From positions 1 to 64,000 of the forward strand of contig JACPWG010000145.1 in assembly GCA_016197205.1 (NCBI GenBank): DNA of 64,000 nt. Direction: 5' to 3'. A model generated the notes under the pieces. It was not told where the DNA came from. It saw only the letters and a list, made by a program, of their open reading frames with translations, and searched no databases. Origin of the DNA: Planctomycetota bacterium. GTDB taxonomy: Bacteria > Planctomycetota > MHYJ01 > WSZJ01 > JACPWG01. Position 1 is the stretch's first letter, and every line of letters starts with the position of its first letter. Positions 18,582-26,847 of this stretch are shown here, piece after piece. The position numbers were made by a program, and so were the translations under genes.

Positions 18582-18689
18582 GCGTCCCTCCACCCGCGAG
18601 AAGACCGGTTGCCGACCGGCTTGGGGCTGGACTGACCTCATGCCAACCCCAGGGTAGTGTCCACCGACGCCTTCCGGGAACTCTACTGC

Positions 18690-18926
18690 TCAGCTACCGG
18701 GCCGGTCTGCTTCCGCCGGGGTGCTGCCGGAAACCGTTGAGGCCGGCCGGGTCGACTGCAGTGCCTGGTTCGGCTCAGCCACGAGCGGACCAAGCGACAC
18801 GAACTTGCGCCCGCTTTTCTTCTCTTGCTCTTTGATGTCCCGAAAGATCGCGTCCAGATCGTAGCCGAACCGGGCAGCATGCGCGTCGCGCACTCGCCGA
18901 ACTTCGTCGACGATCGGGTCGTTCAT
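18690..18926 (-). CDS. Small partner protein of a PIN toxin (antitoxin-like)
   Basis: The 78-residue product starts MNDPIVDEVRRVRDAHAARF, then YDLDAIFRDIKEQEKKSGR and KFVSL. Short proteins of this pattern are commonly encoded beside PIN-domain proteins of the type found just upstream. The ATG overlaps the PIN stop (ATGA). The last ~30 residues (NQALQSTRPAS...) look like a repeat-derived extension and are probably not part of the ancestral protein. Confidence 0.6.
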   Translation of the reverse strand: MNDPIVDEVRRVRDAHAARFGYDLDAIFRDIKEQEKKSGRKFVSLGPLVAEPNQALQSTRPASTVSGSTPAEADRPGS

Positions 18927-19348
18927 GGCATCGTCTCCAACAATTCCTCGGGCGTGCAGATGATCGGAGCCTTGAAGCCCTTGCCGGCGCAGACGGATTC
19001 GATCAAAGGCCGCATCGTCGCATTGGCCATGTGACGGCAATTCCACGTCAACAGATACTGTACTCCTTGAGTGGCTGCGACGGCAATATGCAACGCATCG
19101 TTGCCTGCCTTCGCGGGCAAGGCTCCGGCATGAACCAGTTCTTTCGCCAACGCCAAGGCCTCGGCCGTCGCTTCCAAGTGCGTCATGGCCTGCACGACCT
19201 CAAGCCGTTCCTGGGCGGCTTGGGCATCACCGGCCGCCGCCTCCTGAAGAACCAACTGCGAGACGCAAAGCTCGTAGCTGTTCCGTCGAGTGTCCCACCA
19301 CTCGTGCGTGATCTGCTGATGGCCGGCGATCACCACGTCGCGGCTGGG
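18923..19348 (-). pseudogene. PIN-domain toxin lacking its N-terminus
   Basis: The frame encodes PSRDVVIAGHQQITHEWWDT, SYELCVSQLVLQEAAAGD, PAKAGNDALHIAVAATQGV and YLLTWNCRHMAN, the middle and C-terminal acidic motifs of a PIN-domain nuclease. Relatives begin ~20 residues earlier with a strand carrying the first catalytic Asp or Glu. Here that part is replaced at ~19349 by a RAYT fragment. No good start codon remains, so I call it a 5'-truncated pseudogene. It overlaps the small downstream partner gene by 4 bases. Confidence 0.7.
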
Positions 19349-19425
19349 AGGCAGTAGGCGTGCACTTCCAGGACGCCCTGCTCGACCAGCCCGCCCAGGA
19401 TTCGGAGAAAGGCCCGTCGATCTCA
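19349..19425 (-). pseudogene. Short RAYT fragment at the broken 5' end of the PIN gene
   Basis: About 75 bases match the RAYT copy at 9412-9475 (encoding ILGRLVEQGVLEVHAYCL-like residues). The left junction falls in a GAGGCAGTAGG stretch inside the PIN frame; the match fades after AGGATTCGGAG. It shows that RAYT pieces are scattered by recombination or abortive transposition. Confidence 0.7.
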
Positions 19426-19482
19426 CGTTCCGAACTCCTTCGTCAACGGGACACGAGTGATTTCCATCCGAGTTGTCCCGCC

Positions 19483-19506
19483 GGTGCAGGGCGGAAGCCC
19501 TGCACC
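19483..19506. repeat. REP-like hairpin, inverted copy
   Basis: A perfect 10-bp stem GGTGCAGGGC with loop GGAA, the reverse complement of the hairpin at 7935. A degenerate relative lies at ~19618-19640 at the start of the 320-bp duplication. Confidence 0.7.
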
Positions 19507-19616
19507 ACAAGGGCTGGTGGCCGGCGGAAAATGGCAGTGGGAAGTTCGCCCCTTCCTAGAGCCGACCCTTGCTGCTCCATTTCACAAGAGACGACCCGTG
19601 CTTTGCACCTTGAAAG

Positions 19617-19932
19617 GGCTGGGCGGAAGCCCCGGACCACAAGGGCTCGAGGCCGGCGAAGCCGAGCACCGGGAAGTTCCCCCCATTCTCGTGCTCGCGC
19701 TTGGGAGGCTCCCACTTGCTGGAGCTCTGGCTGGGGCCGCGCTTCCTTCCCCTACGGCCCCACCCTCACCCGCACCGGATTCGAGACCAGGTGTTCGTGC
19801 AACGTCCTGCCGTCCGGCTCGTCGTCGCTCGGCCCCCCGCGATACGAACGCGTGAGCACGAAGGTCGCCCGGAAATCGCCGGAGGGGAGCCGCCACTTCG
19901 GGCGCGCCGGCGGCAGCACGCAGCGGCTCCCC
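19617..19932. repeat. 320-bp direct duplication, copy 2
   Basis: This matches 8054-8372 in the same orientation with only scattered differences. It includes the last ~60 codons and stop of the HEAT-type gene and ~135 bases beyond it. This copy is attached to the complete gene, so it is probably the source. Confidence 0.8.
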
Positions 19933-21362
19933 GGCCGGGCGACGAGGAGGGCGGTCCCTGCGTCGAGGTCTTCGAGATCGATGACGACCGACCCGGGGGG
20001 ACATCTCCGGTGCCCGTGGTCGAGCATCTCGGCGGCCACGAGCTTCCCCGCCTTGTCCTGGACCCAGCACCAGAGCGAGGCGCGATTGTCCGCGCCGGCA
20101 GCGGCGTCGCAGAGAGGGAGCAACGCGCCGCCGGCGGCCTCGACCTCCAGCATGACCGGGACGTCCTCCCCAGCCCTCACGCGGACCTCCTCCGGAGTCG
20201 CGTGCAGCGCGGCGTGCGAAACGCCCAGGGGCAGGGGGCCGGTCACCACTTCACTCGGGAGGACGGCAAGCGGGAATTCTCCCGACCACAGCAGGCGCGG
20301 GACGTCCGACAAGGGCACGGGCGGATCCCAGGAACTCAGCAGCCGGCGTGTGCGGTTTTCCCAGCGGCCTTCGAGAGTCACGAAGCCCGGCTTCTCATCA
20401 CGGAGCTTGAACTCCCCTGGCAGGACGAAACTCCCGCCCGGGAGGAGGCGCTGGTAGCCGTGGACAGGCTGGAGAAGCCCGCCGCGTCGCCGGCCCCCGC
20501 CGCGCGCCATTCGATTCACTCGGCCCACGTCGACCGGGAAGGGATGTTTGAGGGGGAGCGTTCGCAAGATCCACCCTTGTCCCGAGCCCACTTCCGCGGC
20601 GACGCCGTCGTGCTGCAGCAGAAGGGTGCGCGGGGAACGGTTGGCGACCTGCAGCTCGAATGCGACGGTTGCGCCGGGCAGCACGACGGGCGTGCGCAGG
20701 GCCGGAACGAACTCCAGCGCGTCCGCCGGAACGGCGAGTCGTTCCGCGAGCGCGGGGCGCGCGGCGTCGATACCGGACAGCACGGTGACGGCGGGCCAGA
20801 GGTCCCCGTCCCGGTCCATCCAGTCGAAAAGCGGCTGGATCGCGTCCTTTCCGCACCTCGCGAGCCCCTCCGCGGCGGCGGCCACCTGGGATCCGGTGCC
20901 GGGGTCGAGGAGGGTCATGAGTTGCGGGACCGCGGCGGACGCGCCGGTGCGTGCCAGGGCGCGGGCGGCCGGGGCGGCGATCCAGAACTCGTCCGCCTGC
21001 ACGCGACGCAGCAGCGCGCCCGCCAGCCCGTCGGGTCGCGCATCGACTTTCTCAAAGTACCGGGCGACGAGCTCCCTCACCGGCGGGCGGGGATCGTCGA
21101 GCAGGCCGAAGCAGAGAGCCGGCGCCGGTTCAGCCAGCGCAGTCAGCTCCGCCACGGCCTGTTCGACAAGCTCTTCGTCGGCGAACGGCGGGGCGGCGGC
21201 GAGCCGCTCGACGACCTGCCGGAACCGCGCCTCGACGGACGGCGCCCGGGGCTCCTGGCCGGCAATCGGGCCGGCGACCGGTGCGGCCGCCAAGGCGACA
21301 ATCCAAGCCAGGGCCCATGGAAGTCCGCTGCGCTTCAAGACGGGAGCCCTCCACGCCGGCAC
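19752..21362 (-). CDS. Exported HEAT-repeat protein with beta-rich C-terminus
   Basis: The 536-residue product has a signal peptide with core LPWALAWIVALAAAPVAG. Four or five HEAT-like helical repeats follow over residues 40-200 (for example PPVRELVARYFEKV and AVPQLMTLLDPGTGSQVAAA). The rest is beta-rich with alternating strands and reads like an immunoglobulin-type or unknown periplasmic fold. GTG at 21362 gives the longest form. A TTG at 21338, preceded by GGAGGG at good spacing, may be the real start. The final 60 codons are duplicated at 8.2 kb. Function unknown. Confidence 0.65.
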   Translation of the reverse strand: MPAWRAPVLKRSGLPWALAWIVALAAAPVAGPIAGQEPRAPSVEARFRQVVERLAAAPPFADEELVEQAVAELTALAEPAPALCFGLLDDPRPPVRELVARYFEKVDARPDGLAGALLRRVQADEFWIAAPAARALARTGASAAVPQLMTLLDPGTGSQVAAAAEGLARCGKDAIQPLFDWMDRDGDLWPAVTVLSGIDAARPALAERLAVPADALEFVPALRTPVVLPGATVAFELQVANRSPRTLLLQHDGVAAEVGSGQGWILRTLPLKHPFPVDVGRVNRMARGGGRRRGGLLQPVHGYQRLLPGGSFVLPGEFKLRDEKPGFVTLEGRWENRTRRLLSSWDPPVPLSDVPRLLWSGEFPLAVLPSEVVTGPLPLGVSHAALHATPEEVRVRAGEDVPVMLEVEAAGGALLPLCDAAAGADNRASLWCWVQDKAGKLVAAEMLDHGHRRCPPGSVVIDLEDLDAGTALLVARPGSRCVLPPARPKWRLPSGDFRATFVLTRSYRGGPSDDEPDGRTLHEHLVSNPVRVRVGP

Positions 21363-21383
21363 GCGGGCAGACGCCTCCGGCGA

Positions 21384-22022
21384 CTACTTCCGCTTGTACG
21401 TGATTTCGAGGGCCTTCTTCTCTTTCCCGTCCGCGCCGATTTCGTACATCTCGAACGAGTATTCCTTGTCGCTCGTCAGCTTCCAGAGATTGCGGACCTT
21501 CTTCGTGGTCTTGCCGCCGGTCATCGGGTCATCGTATTCACCGACCTCCGTGATGGTCTTCGTGGCGGCGTCGTAGGCGCCGATGCCGGTCACGATCAGC
21601 GTCCCCATGCTGTCCATCCAGGTGGTCACAAACTTCTGCTTCACGTTGTCGAAACCGATGTGGCCGAGGCCCTCCCAGGGCTGGCCCATGTAGATGGCCT
21701 TGTGCTCGCTCTGGAGGAACCGGCCGCCGAGGACCATGCGCGACTCGACCGTGCCCTTCGACTGAGTCGGCGGAGCGTTTGGAATCATGGTCATCGTCGC
21801 CGTCGACTCCCAGCTCCCCGCATACTGCGCGAGCAGCTTGTGGTTCTCACCCGGCAGCGCGACCTTCCCCCACGCCTCCATTTCGGGGTTGGAGGGCTCC
21901 TTCTCGCCGGCGGCCGCGCCGAGCTTCTTGTTCGGGTCGTCGTCGGCCATCGCGCGACCGGCGAAAAAGGCCGCCGAGATCGAGAGCGCCGCGGCCAGGG
22001 CACAGAGGCAAAGCTTGCGCAT
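21384..22022 (-). CDS. Exported DUF1579 family protein
   Basis: ATG at 22022 has AAGGAG upstream. The 212-residue product has a signal peptide (MRKLCLCALAAALSISAAFF, then AGRAMA). The DUF1579 core follows: ENHKLLAQYAGSWESTATMT, ESRMVLGGRFLQSEHKA, MGQPWEGLGHIGFDNVKQKF and WMDSMGTLIVTGIG. DUF1579 is a calycin-like beta-barrel of unknown ligand, common in Planctomycetota. It lies 21 bases upstream of the HEAT gene on the same strand, so the two may be co-transcribed. Confidence 0.85.
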   Translation of the reverse strand: MRKLCLCALAAALSISAAFFAGRAMADDDPNKKLGAAAGEKEPSNPEMEAWGKVALPGENHKLLAQYAGSWESTATMTMIPNAPPTQSKGTVESRMVLGGRFLQSEHKAIYMGQPWEGLGHIGFDNVKQKFVTTWMDSMGTLIVTGIGAYDAATKTITEVGEYDDPMTGGKTTKKVRNLWKLTSDKEYSFEMYEIGADGKEKKALEITYKRK

Positions 22023-22259
22023 CGTCCGCTCCTTTGTGGGTTGAATGGGGTGCGGGAAGAGCGGGGATGATAGGACAGGGACCGGGGCGGCGCAAGGAAA
22101 TCCGGAGCGGATTCAAACTGCCGTGGCCGCCGGGCAAGGCCGGGCGCGCATGCTCGCAACGAGGGCTCGGCAGCGCCGTGGCCCTACGAGAACCGGCCGA
22201 GTGCGAAGCGTGACGCGGCGAACACCGGGTCCTGCCGGCTCGTCGGCCCCCGTCGGCCC

Positions 22260-23759
22260 CTACCGCTTCAGCGTCTTCAGCCAGGCCAACCAGTCGGCCT
22301 GGATCTTCTCCATGCTGTCGCCCCCGAGGACCGCGCGCAGGGAGGCGATGCCGGTAGGGTCTTCACCGGAGTGCGCATGGAAGTGCTGGTAGTACTCCTG
22401 GATCTTGCCCCTGGACTGGAGATACTGGCACAGGTAGCGCGCGATGCCGTAATTGTCCCCCTGGTCGTTCGCGTAGAAGGTCTGCGAGTCGGTGCGCATC
22501 AGCCGTTCGAGCGCTTTGAACTGCCCGGTGCGGATCGCCTCCATGAGCCCCGAATAGCGCCAGTTCAAAAGCCCCACCATCTTGCCGTTCTCTTCGCCGC
22601 ACTGTTCGAAGAGCGAGGCGAGCCCCTCGTTGAACCAGGAGGGCACGCCGGGGAACTGTTCCGCCATGAGGGGGTGCACCATCTCGTGGACGAGCGTGCC
22701 GCCGCCGGTCGCGATGTTCATGAAGAGCGCCTGGTGGGCCGGCGAGTAGTAGCCGTACTTCGTGTGCGGTCGCTCGTGGAACCACTCCTCGACGTGCCCT
22801 TCGTAGGAGGCCTTTCCGTTCAAGAGGTAGACCTCGATGGGGTGTCGCAGGCCGCCGGGAAAGAACTGGGCCTGGAGGTGGGTGTAGGCCCATTGAATCG
22901 TGTGCTGCCGGCTCGACCGGAACTCCTCAGGCGACTGGTCGGACGCGATGACGAACGGGCCTTCGACCCCGAGGTGAAAGTCCGCGGGCACCCGCGCGCG
23001 CACGCGACGGACGGCCTGGACCACGCGGCCCGCGAGATCGGGCAGCCGCGGGATGGCGGCCCGCGCGGCGGCGGGCGGGGCGGGGAAGGGAAACAAAATC
23101 AGGAGCGGGCCGTTCGACCCGCGGACCGGCCAGAGACCGACGAAGCGCTCCTTGGTCATGCGGCGACCGGCGCCGTCGGCCTCGGCGGGCTCCTGGTACG
23201 TCAGTTCGCCGGTCGCGGGGTCGATGCGGGTCACCAGTCGGAAGTGCTCGGAAGCTTCTTTTCGCTCATCGTAACGGCAACAGACCATGCAGGGGGTGCC
23301 GGAGGCCACGCTCGACGCGAGCTGACGAAATCTCGTCTCGACCTCGCCTTCCTTGCCCGTCAGCTCGAACCACGGTGAGGGGTAGGACGGACCCCAGAGG
23401 CGGCGCGTCGCGGCGTTCATTTCCGCGGTCCATGCGCCGCGGCCCAGCTCGGGTGCGACGCCGGTGAGGGCGTGCACGCGGTATTGGTCGGTCTCGACGC
23501 CCCAGTACCGGAGCGCCATGGAGAGGCAGGCCTCGCCGCAGAAGTCGGGGGCCTGAGCCTCGAAGGGGACGCGCGCGGGGTCGAGCGCCGGCGCGGCGGC
23601 GCCCGCCCCGGCATGCGCCGCGTCGCCGCCGCCGTCGCCGCGCGTAGCCGCGGGCACAAGCAGCGCGACACCGGCAAATGCCGCAGCGGCGATCGCGAGG
23701 GACGCGAGGGGCGCCCGCACGCGCGCGGCAGCGGACGGCAGGGAGGAATCGACCGGCAT
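22260..23759 (-). CDS. C39-like cysteine peptidase domain fused to a HExxH metallopeptidase
   Basis: I place the start at ATG 23759 (GAGG 9 bases upstream), giving 499 residues with a hydrophobic N-terminal export segment at 19-40. Residues 60-240 look like a C39/papain-like domain: EAQAPDFCGEACLSMALRYW with Cys74, and SEHFRLVTRID supplying the His. Residues ~270-490 resemble DUF1570-type gluzincins: GTLVHEMVHPLMAEQF (HEMVH zinc motif) and WFNEGLASLFEQ with the third ligand Glu. Both active-site sets appear intact. The protein is probably periplasmic; substrates are unknown. The two-domain layout is unusual to me. Confidence 0.75.
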   Translation of the reverse strand: MPVDSSLPSAAARVRAPLASLAIAAAAFAGVALLVPAATRGDGGGDAAHAGAGAAAPALDPARVPFEAQAPDFCGEACLSMALRYWGVETDQYRVHALTGVAPELGRGAWTAEMNAATRRLWGPSYPSPWFELTGKEGEVETRFRQLASSVASGTPCMVCCRYDERKEASEHFRLVTRIDPATGELTYQEPAEADGAGRRMTKERFVGLWPVRGSNGPLLILFPFPAPPAAARAAIPRLPDLAGRVVQAVRRVRARVPADFHLGVEGPFVIASDQSPEEFRSSRQHTIQWAYTHLQAQFFPGGLRHPIEVYLLNGKASYEGHVEEWFHERPHTKYGYYSPAHQALFMNIATGGGTLVHEMVHPLMAEQFPGVPSWFNEGLASLFEQCGEENGKMVGLLNWRYSGLMEAIRTGQFKALERLMRTDSQTFYANDQGDNYGIARYLCQYLQSRGKIQEYYQHFHAHSGEDPTGIASLRAVLGGDSMEKIQADWLAWLKTLKR

Positions 23760-24239
23760 GGGAAGGCCTCGATGGGGGGAAGGGATGCGGTGGAATGAGG
23801 GTAGTACCGGCAACGGCGCGCGGCATTCCCGGCGGACCGATGCGGATAGGGGGTAAACGGTTCGAGGCGGACAGCCGTGGGCAGACGAACGCCGTGGAGC
23901 GCCGGCGACGGTGGATGGGCAAAGGCGATTTCAAAATCCAAATTGCAAAATTTCAAATTTCAAATTGCAATTTGGGAGAGGCTCGAATCGTCGAGGACGA
24001 GCGTGCGAGATCGAAGCACCGACGGGGCATGGTGGGGGGGATGCGACGTCCAGGAGCACACGGGGCGCAAAATTGAGCCCACGGCAGGCGGCACGACGGC
24101 GCCGTCCTCCAAATTTGAGTTTTGAAATTCGTGTGGTTGCACTTCGACGGTCGGGCTTGCCCGGCTTGAAGGAGCTGCCCCAACTAGCCGATTCCGAAGA
24201 CCAGCACATCCCCTTCGCGGCCCAGCCGAGAGTCGCCGC
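23760..24239. other. Spacer with A/T-word islands
   Basis: No gene is supported. At 23930-23975 the bases are a degenerate repeat of the word CAAATTT/AAATTTG and are largely self-complementary. A second such patch lies at 24108-24130. Similar words occur at 113-165. These islands are far more A/T-rich than the surrounding sequence. Confidence 0.45.
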
Positions 24240-24671
24240 TCAGCGCAGCACTCCGCTCGGCGCCGCCCGGCTCGGCGGGACGCCCGCGCCCGCGCGGCAC
24301 CCTCCGACCAGGGCGCCGCCGTCCTCGACGTGCAGGAGCGGCGCATGGATTTCCCCCTCCAGGCGCCCGCCCGCGAGCACCTCGACGGCCACGCGGGCTC
24401 GCACGACGCCGTAGAGCTTCCCCTTCACCACCACGCGACCGGCCTTCACCTCGCCGCGCAGCGTCCCCTTCTTGTCGACGACGACGTCCCCGGAGGTCTC
24501 CAGGAGCTTCTTCGCGCAGTAATAATCGATGAAGTGGTCGGACGTGTCGATGCTGCGGTTGCAGTGGGGGCAGACGATCGACTGGGTGCGCCCGCCGATT
24601 TCCAGCTTCCCCTCGCAGAGCGGGCAGTCGATCTTCCGCCGAAGCGGCGCCTTGGGAGCGAAGAGTTGCAT
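24240..24671 (-). CDS. Zinc-ribbon bactofilin-like protein
   Basis: The 143-residue protein starts with a Cys4 zinc ribbon (CPLCEGKLEI, then VCPHCNRSID). A run of short beta repeats follows: VVVDKKGTLRGEVKAGRVVV, GKLYGVVRARVAVEVLAGGR and EGEIHAPLLHVEDGGAL. The hydrophobic-x-hydrophobic-G-x rhythm is the bactofilin beta-helix, which polymerises into cytoskeletal filaments. It lies ~90 bases downstream of a canonical bactofilin on the same strand. The two may copolymerise, with the zinc ribbon recruiting a partner (inference). Confidence 0.7.
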   Translation of the reverse strand: MQLFAPKAPLRRKIDCPLCEGKLEIGGRTQSIVCPHCNRSIDTSDHFIDYYCAKKLLETSGDVVVDKKGTLRGEVKAGRVVVKGKLYGVVRARVAVEVLAGGRLEGEIHAPLLHVEDGGALVGGCRAGAGVPPSRAAPSGVLR

Positions 24672-24763
24672 GGATGCGCTCCACCCGCGGCAGGCGGGCG
24701 GGGGACGGCGCCGCCGGCCACCCGCCCGCGGAGGGCTTCCCGATCGTCGCCCAGCCGGGCGAC

Positions 24764-25198
24764 CTATCGACGGCTACCGATGACCTCGCGGTCCTCGATC
24801 GTCTTGCCGCGGGGGACGTCTCCCTCGCGCTTCCCCGGCTCCGGCTTGAGCGCGTCGGCCGAAACGTTGCAGTTCCCGACCAGCGTCGCGCCTTCCGCCA
24901 CCATGAGGCGGGGCGTCCGGATGTCGCCGTGGACCTGGCCCGTCGAGGCCAGTTCGATCTTCTCCATCGAGACGATGTTCCCCCGCACGGTCCCCTCGAT
25001 CAGTACGCTACCCACTTGCACTTCCCCCTTGACCTCGGCTCCTTTCCCCACGTGGAGCCTGCCCTTCGCGGTGAGCTTCCCCTCGAAGCGTCCTTCGATG
25101 CGTACGCCGCTGTCAAAGGAGAGCTCGCCCTTGAAATTCGCATCCGGTCCGATCGTGGTCGTGAAATCCGCGACCTTTCCGCTGGACGGCTCGCTCAT
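24764..25198 (-). CDS. Bactofilin (polymer-forming cytoskeletal protein)
   Basis: ATG at 25198 directly follows AAGGAGGAGCTC, a very strong ribosome-binding site; a GTG 13 codons upstream is also possible. The 144-residue product has the right-handed beta-helix repeat of bactofilins: TTIGPDANFKGELSFDSGVR, IEGRFEGKLTAKGRLHVGKG, AEVKGEVQVGSVLIEGTVRG and VHGDIRTPRLMVAEGA. Short charged tails flank it. Bactofilins form membrane-associated filaments involved in cell shape and envelope organisation. It is probably co-transcribed with the zinc-ribbon paralogue downstream. Confidence 0.85.
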   Translation of the reverse strand: MSEPSSGKVADFTTTIGPDANFKGELSFDSGVRIEGRFEGKLTAKGRLHVGKGAEVKGEVQVGSVLIEGTVRGNIVSMEKIELASTGQVHGDIRTPRLMVAEGATLVGNCNVSADALKPEPGKREGDVPRGKTIEDREVIGSRR

Positions 25199-25698
25199 GA
25201 GCTCCTCCTTCACTTCGGGAATCAAGCGTCTGGCCACCCGGTCACCTCCCCCGAGGGCGCGTTCGGCCCCCGGTCAGGGAACGCCAAAAACTCCGGTCCC
25301 TTGCGAGTCTCCGTCCGTGGGCGTTCGACCGGGCATCCGTCTCGGATCTTGCCGCATGCGCGGGGGGAAATCGTCGGCGGATGTCGGCCAAGGGGTCGGG
25401 CAACCCGTGTCGCTGCACGGGTTCGCCGACCCGCCGCGCCCGTGGGCGCCGGCGGCTCCGCAAGGGTCCGACCATTTCCCCCATTCTAGGTTCGACCGGC
25501 CGCAACTCCAAGAGTTTCCGGCCGGTGCGTCAGCACTTCTTCATCGACCACCGGCGTCGCGGACTTGAGCGGCGCGTCGCGGAAATTTGCCTTGAACGAC
25601 TCCTCATTCTAAGCTAGCATAGTTCCCCTTCCGGGATCGGGCCCCACCCGCTAGGACACCGCCCGTCCCGCTCCCCCGTGCAAGCGAGGAATCCCCGA
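25199..25698. other. Intergenic region between divergent bactofilin and dxr genes
   Basis: No gene is supported in these ~500 bases, which separate the leftward bactofilins from the rightward dxr-rseP pair and so should hold both promoters. The only promoter-like match I can support is the one at 25592-25620. Confidence 0.5.
25592..25620 (+). promoter_or_regulatory. Candidate promoter of the dxr-rseP operon
   Basis: TTGAAC (25592-25597) and TAGCAT (25615-25620) are 17 bases apart, about 80 bases upstream of the dxr start. Motif evidence only. Confidence 0.35.
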
Positions 25699-26847
25699 GT
25701 GAAGAACGTCGTGCTCCTCGGGTCGACCGGGTCCATCGGCCGCAGCGCCGCCGAGGTCCTGGAAAGACACCCGGACCGTTTCAAGACCTTCGCCCTCGTC
25801 GCCCACCGCCAGGGCCGGGCGCTTTGCGAACAGGCCGCGCGCCTCAAGCCGCGCTTCTGCGCGCTCACCGACGAGTCGGCCTGGCGTGAAGTCCGCGGCT
25901 CGTTCCCGGCCGGCGTCGAGCTGCTCTGCGGCCTCGACGAGGTCAAGGAGATCATCGCCAGGCCCGAAGTGCACGTCGTGCTCGCGGGCATCACGGGCGC
26001 GGCGGGCCTGCCCACCAGTCTCCACGCGGTCGAGTGCGGCAAGACGCTCGCCCTCGCCAACAAGGAATCGCTCGTCATGGCCGGCGAGGCGATGATGCGC
26101 ATGGCCGCGCGCCGGGGCGTGGACATCCTCCCCGTCGACAGCGAGCACTCGGCGATTTTCCAATCGTTGAAGGGCGGTCGCCGCGAGGAAGTCCGCCGCA
26201 TCATCCTCACCGCGTCCGGCGGCCCCTTCCTCCACAAGTCCAAGGACGAGATCGCCGCCGCCACGCCCGAGCAGGCCCTCAAGCACCCGACCTGGAACAT
26301 GGGCGCCAAAATCACGATCGACTCCGCCACGCTCTTCAACAAGGCGCTCGAGGTCATCGAGGCGCGCTGGCTCTTCGGCCTCCCCGCCGACCGGATCGAC
26401 GTCGTCGTCCATCCCCAGTCCATCGTCCACTCCATGGTCGAGTTCGTGGACGCGTCGGTCATCGCCCAGCTCGGCCTGCCCGACATGAAGGTGCCGATCC
26501 AGTACGCGCTCTCCTACCCGGACCGGCTCGAAGGGCTCGCGCCCCGCCTCTCGTTCGAGGAAGCCCGCACGCTGACCTTCCAGCCGCCCGACCTCGACCG
26601 GTTCCCGGCCCTTCGCCTCGGCTTCGAAGCCGCGCGCGCGGGCGGGACGGCCGGCGCGGTCCTGAACGCCGCCAACGAAGTCGCGGTCGAGCGCTTCCTC
26701 CGGCGTGACATTTCCTTCCCGCGCATCCCGGCCCTGGTCGAGGAGGTCCTCTCCCGCCACCGCCTCGTGCGCGAGCCGGACCTGCCTGCGATCCTCGACG
26801 CGGACCGCTGGGCCCGAGAGGAGGCCGCCCGATGCTCTCGTTCCTGA
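25699..26847 (+). CDS. dxr: 1-deoxy-D-xylulose 5-phosphate reductoisomerase
   Basis: This is the NADPH-dependent enzyme that converts 1-deoxy-D-xylulose 5-phosphate to 2-C-methyl-D-erythritol 4-phosphate in the MEP isoprenoid pathway. The GTG at 25699 is preferred because AGGA lies ~8 bases upstream; it gives 382 residues, the usual length. The N-terminal Rossmann motif VVLLGSTGSIGRSAAEVL, the ALANKESLVMAG segment and VDSEHSAIFQSL are all present, as are GPFLHKSKD and WNMGAKITIDSATLFNKALE. The stop overlaps the rseP start by 16 bases. A neighbouring dxr-rseP pair is common in bacteria. A UbiA prenyltransferase lies further downstream. Confidence 0.95.
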   Translation: MKNVVLLGSTGSIGRSAAEVLERHPDRFKTFALVAHRQGRALCEQAARLKPRFCALTDESAWREVRGSFPAGVELLCGLDEVKEIIARPEVHVVLAGITGAAGLPTSLHAVECGKTLALANKESLVMAGEAMMRMAARRGVDILPVDSEHSAIFQSLKGGRREEVRRIILTASGGPFLHKSKDEIAAATPEQALKHPTWNMGAKITIDSATLFNKALEVIEARWLFGLPADRIDVVVHPQSIVHSMVEFVDASVIAQLGLPDMKVPIQYALSYPDRLEGLAPRLSFEEARTLTFQPPDLDRFPALRLGFEAARAGGTAGAVLNAANEVAVERFLRRDISFPRIPALVEEVLSRHRLVREPDLPAILDADRWAREEAARCSRS

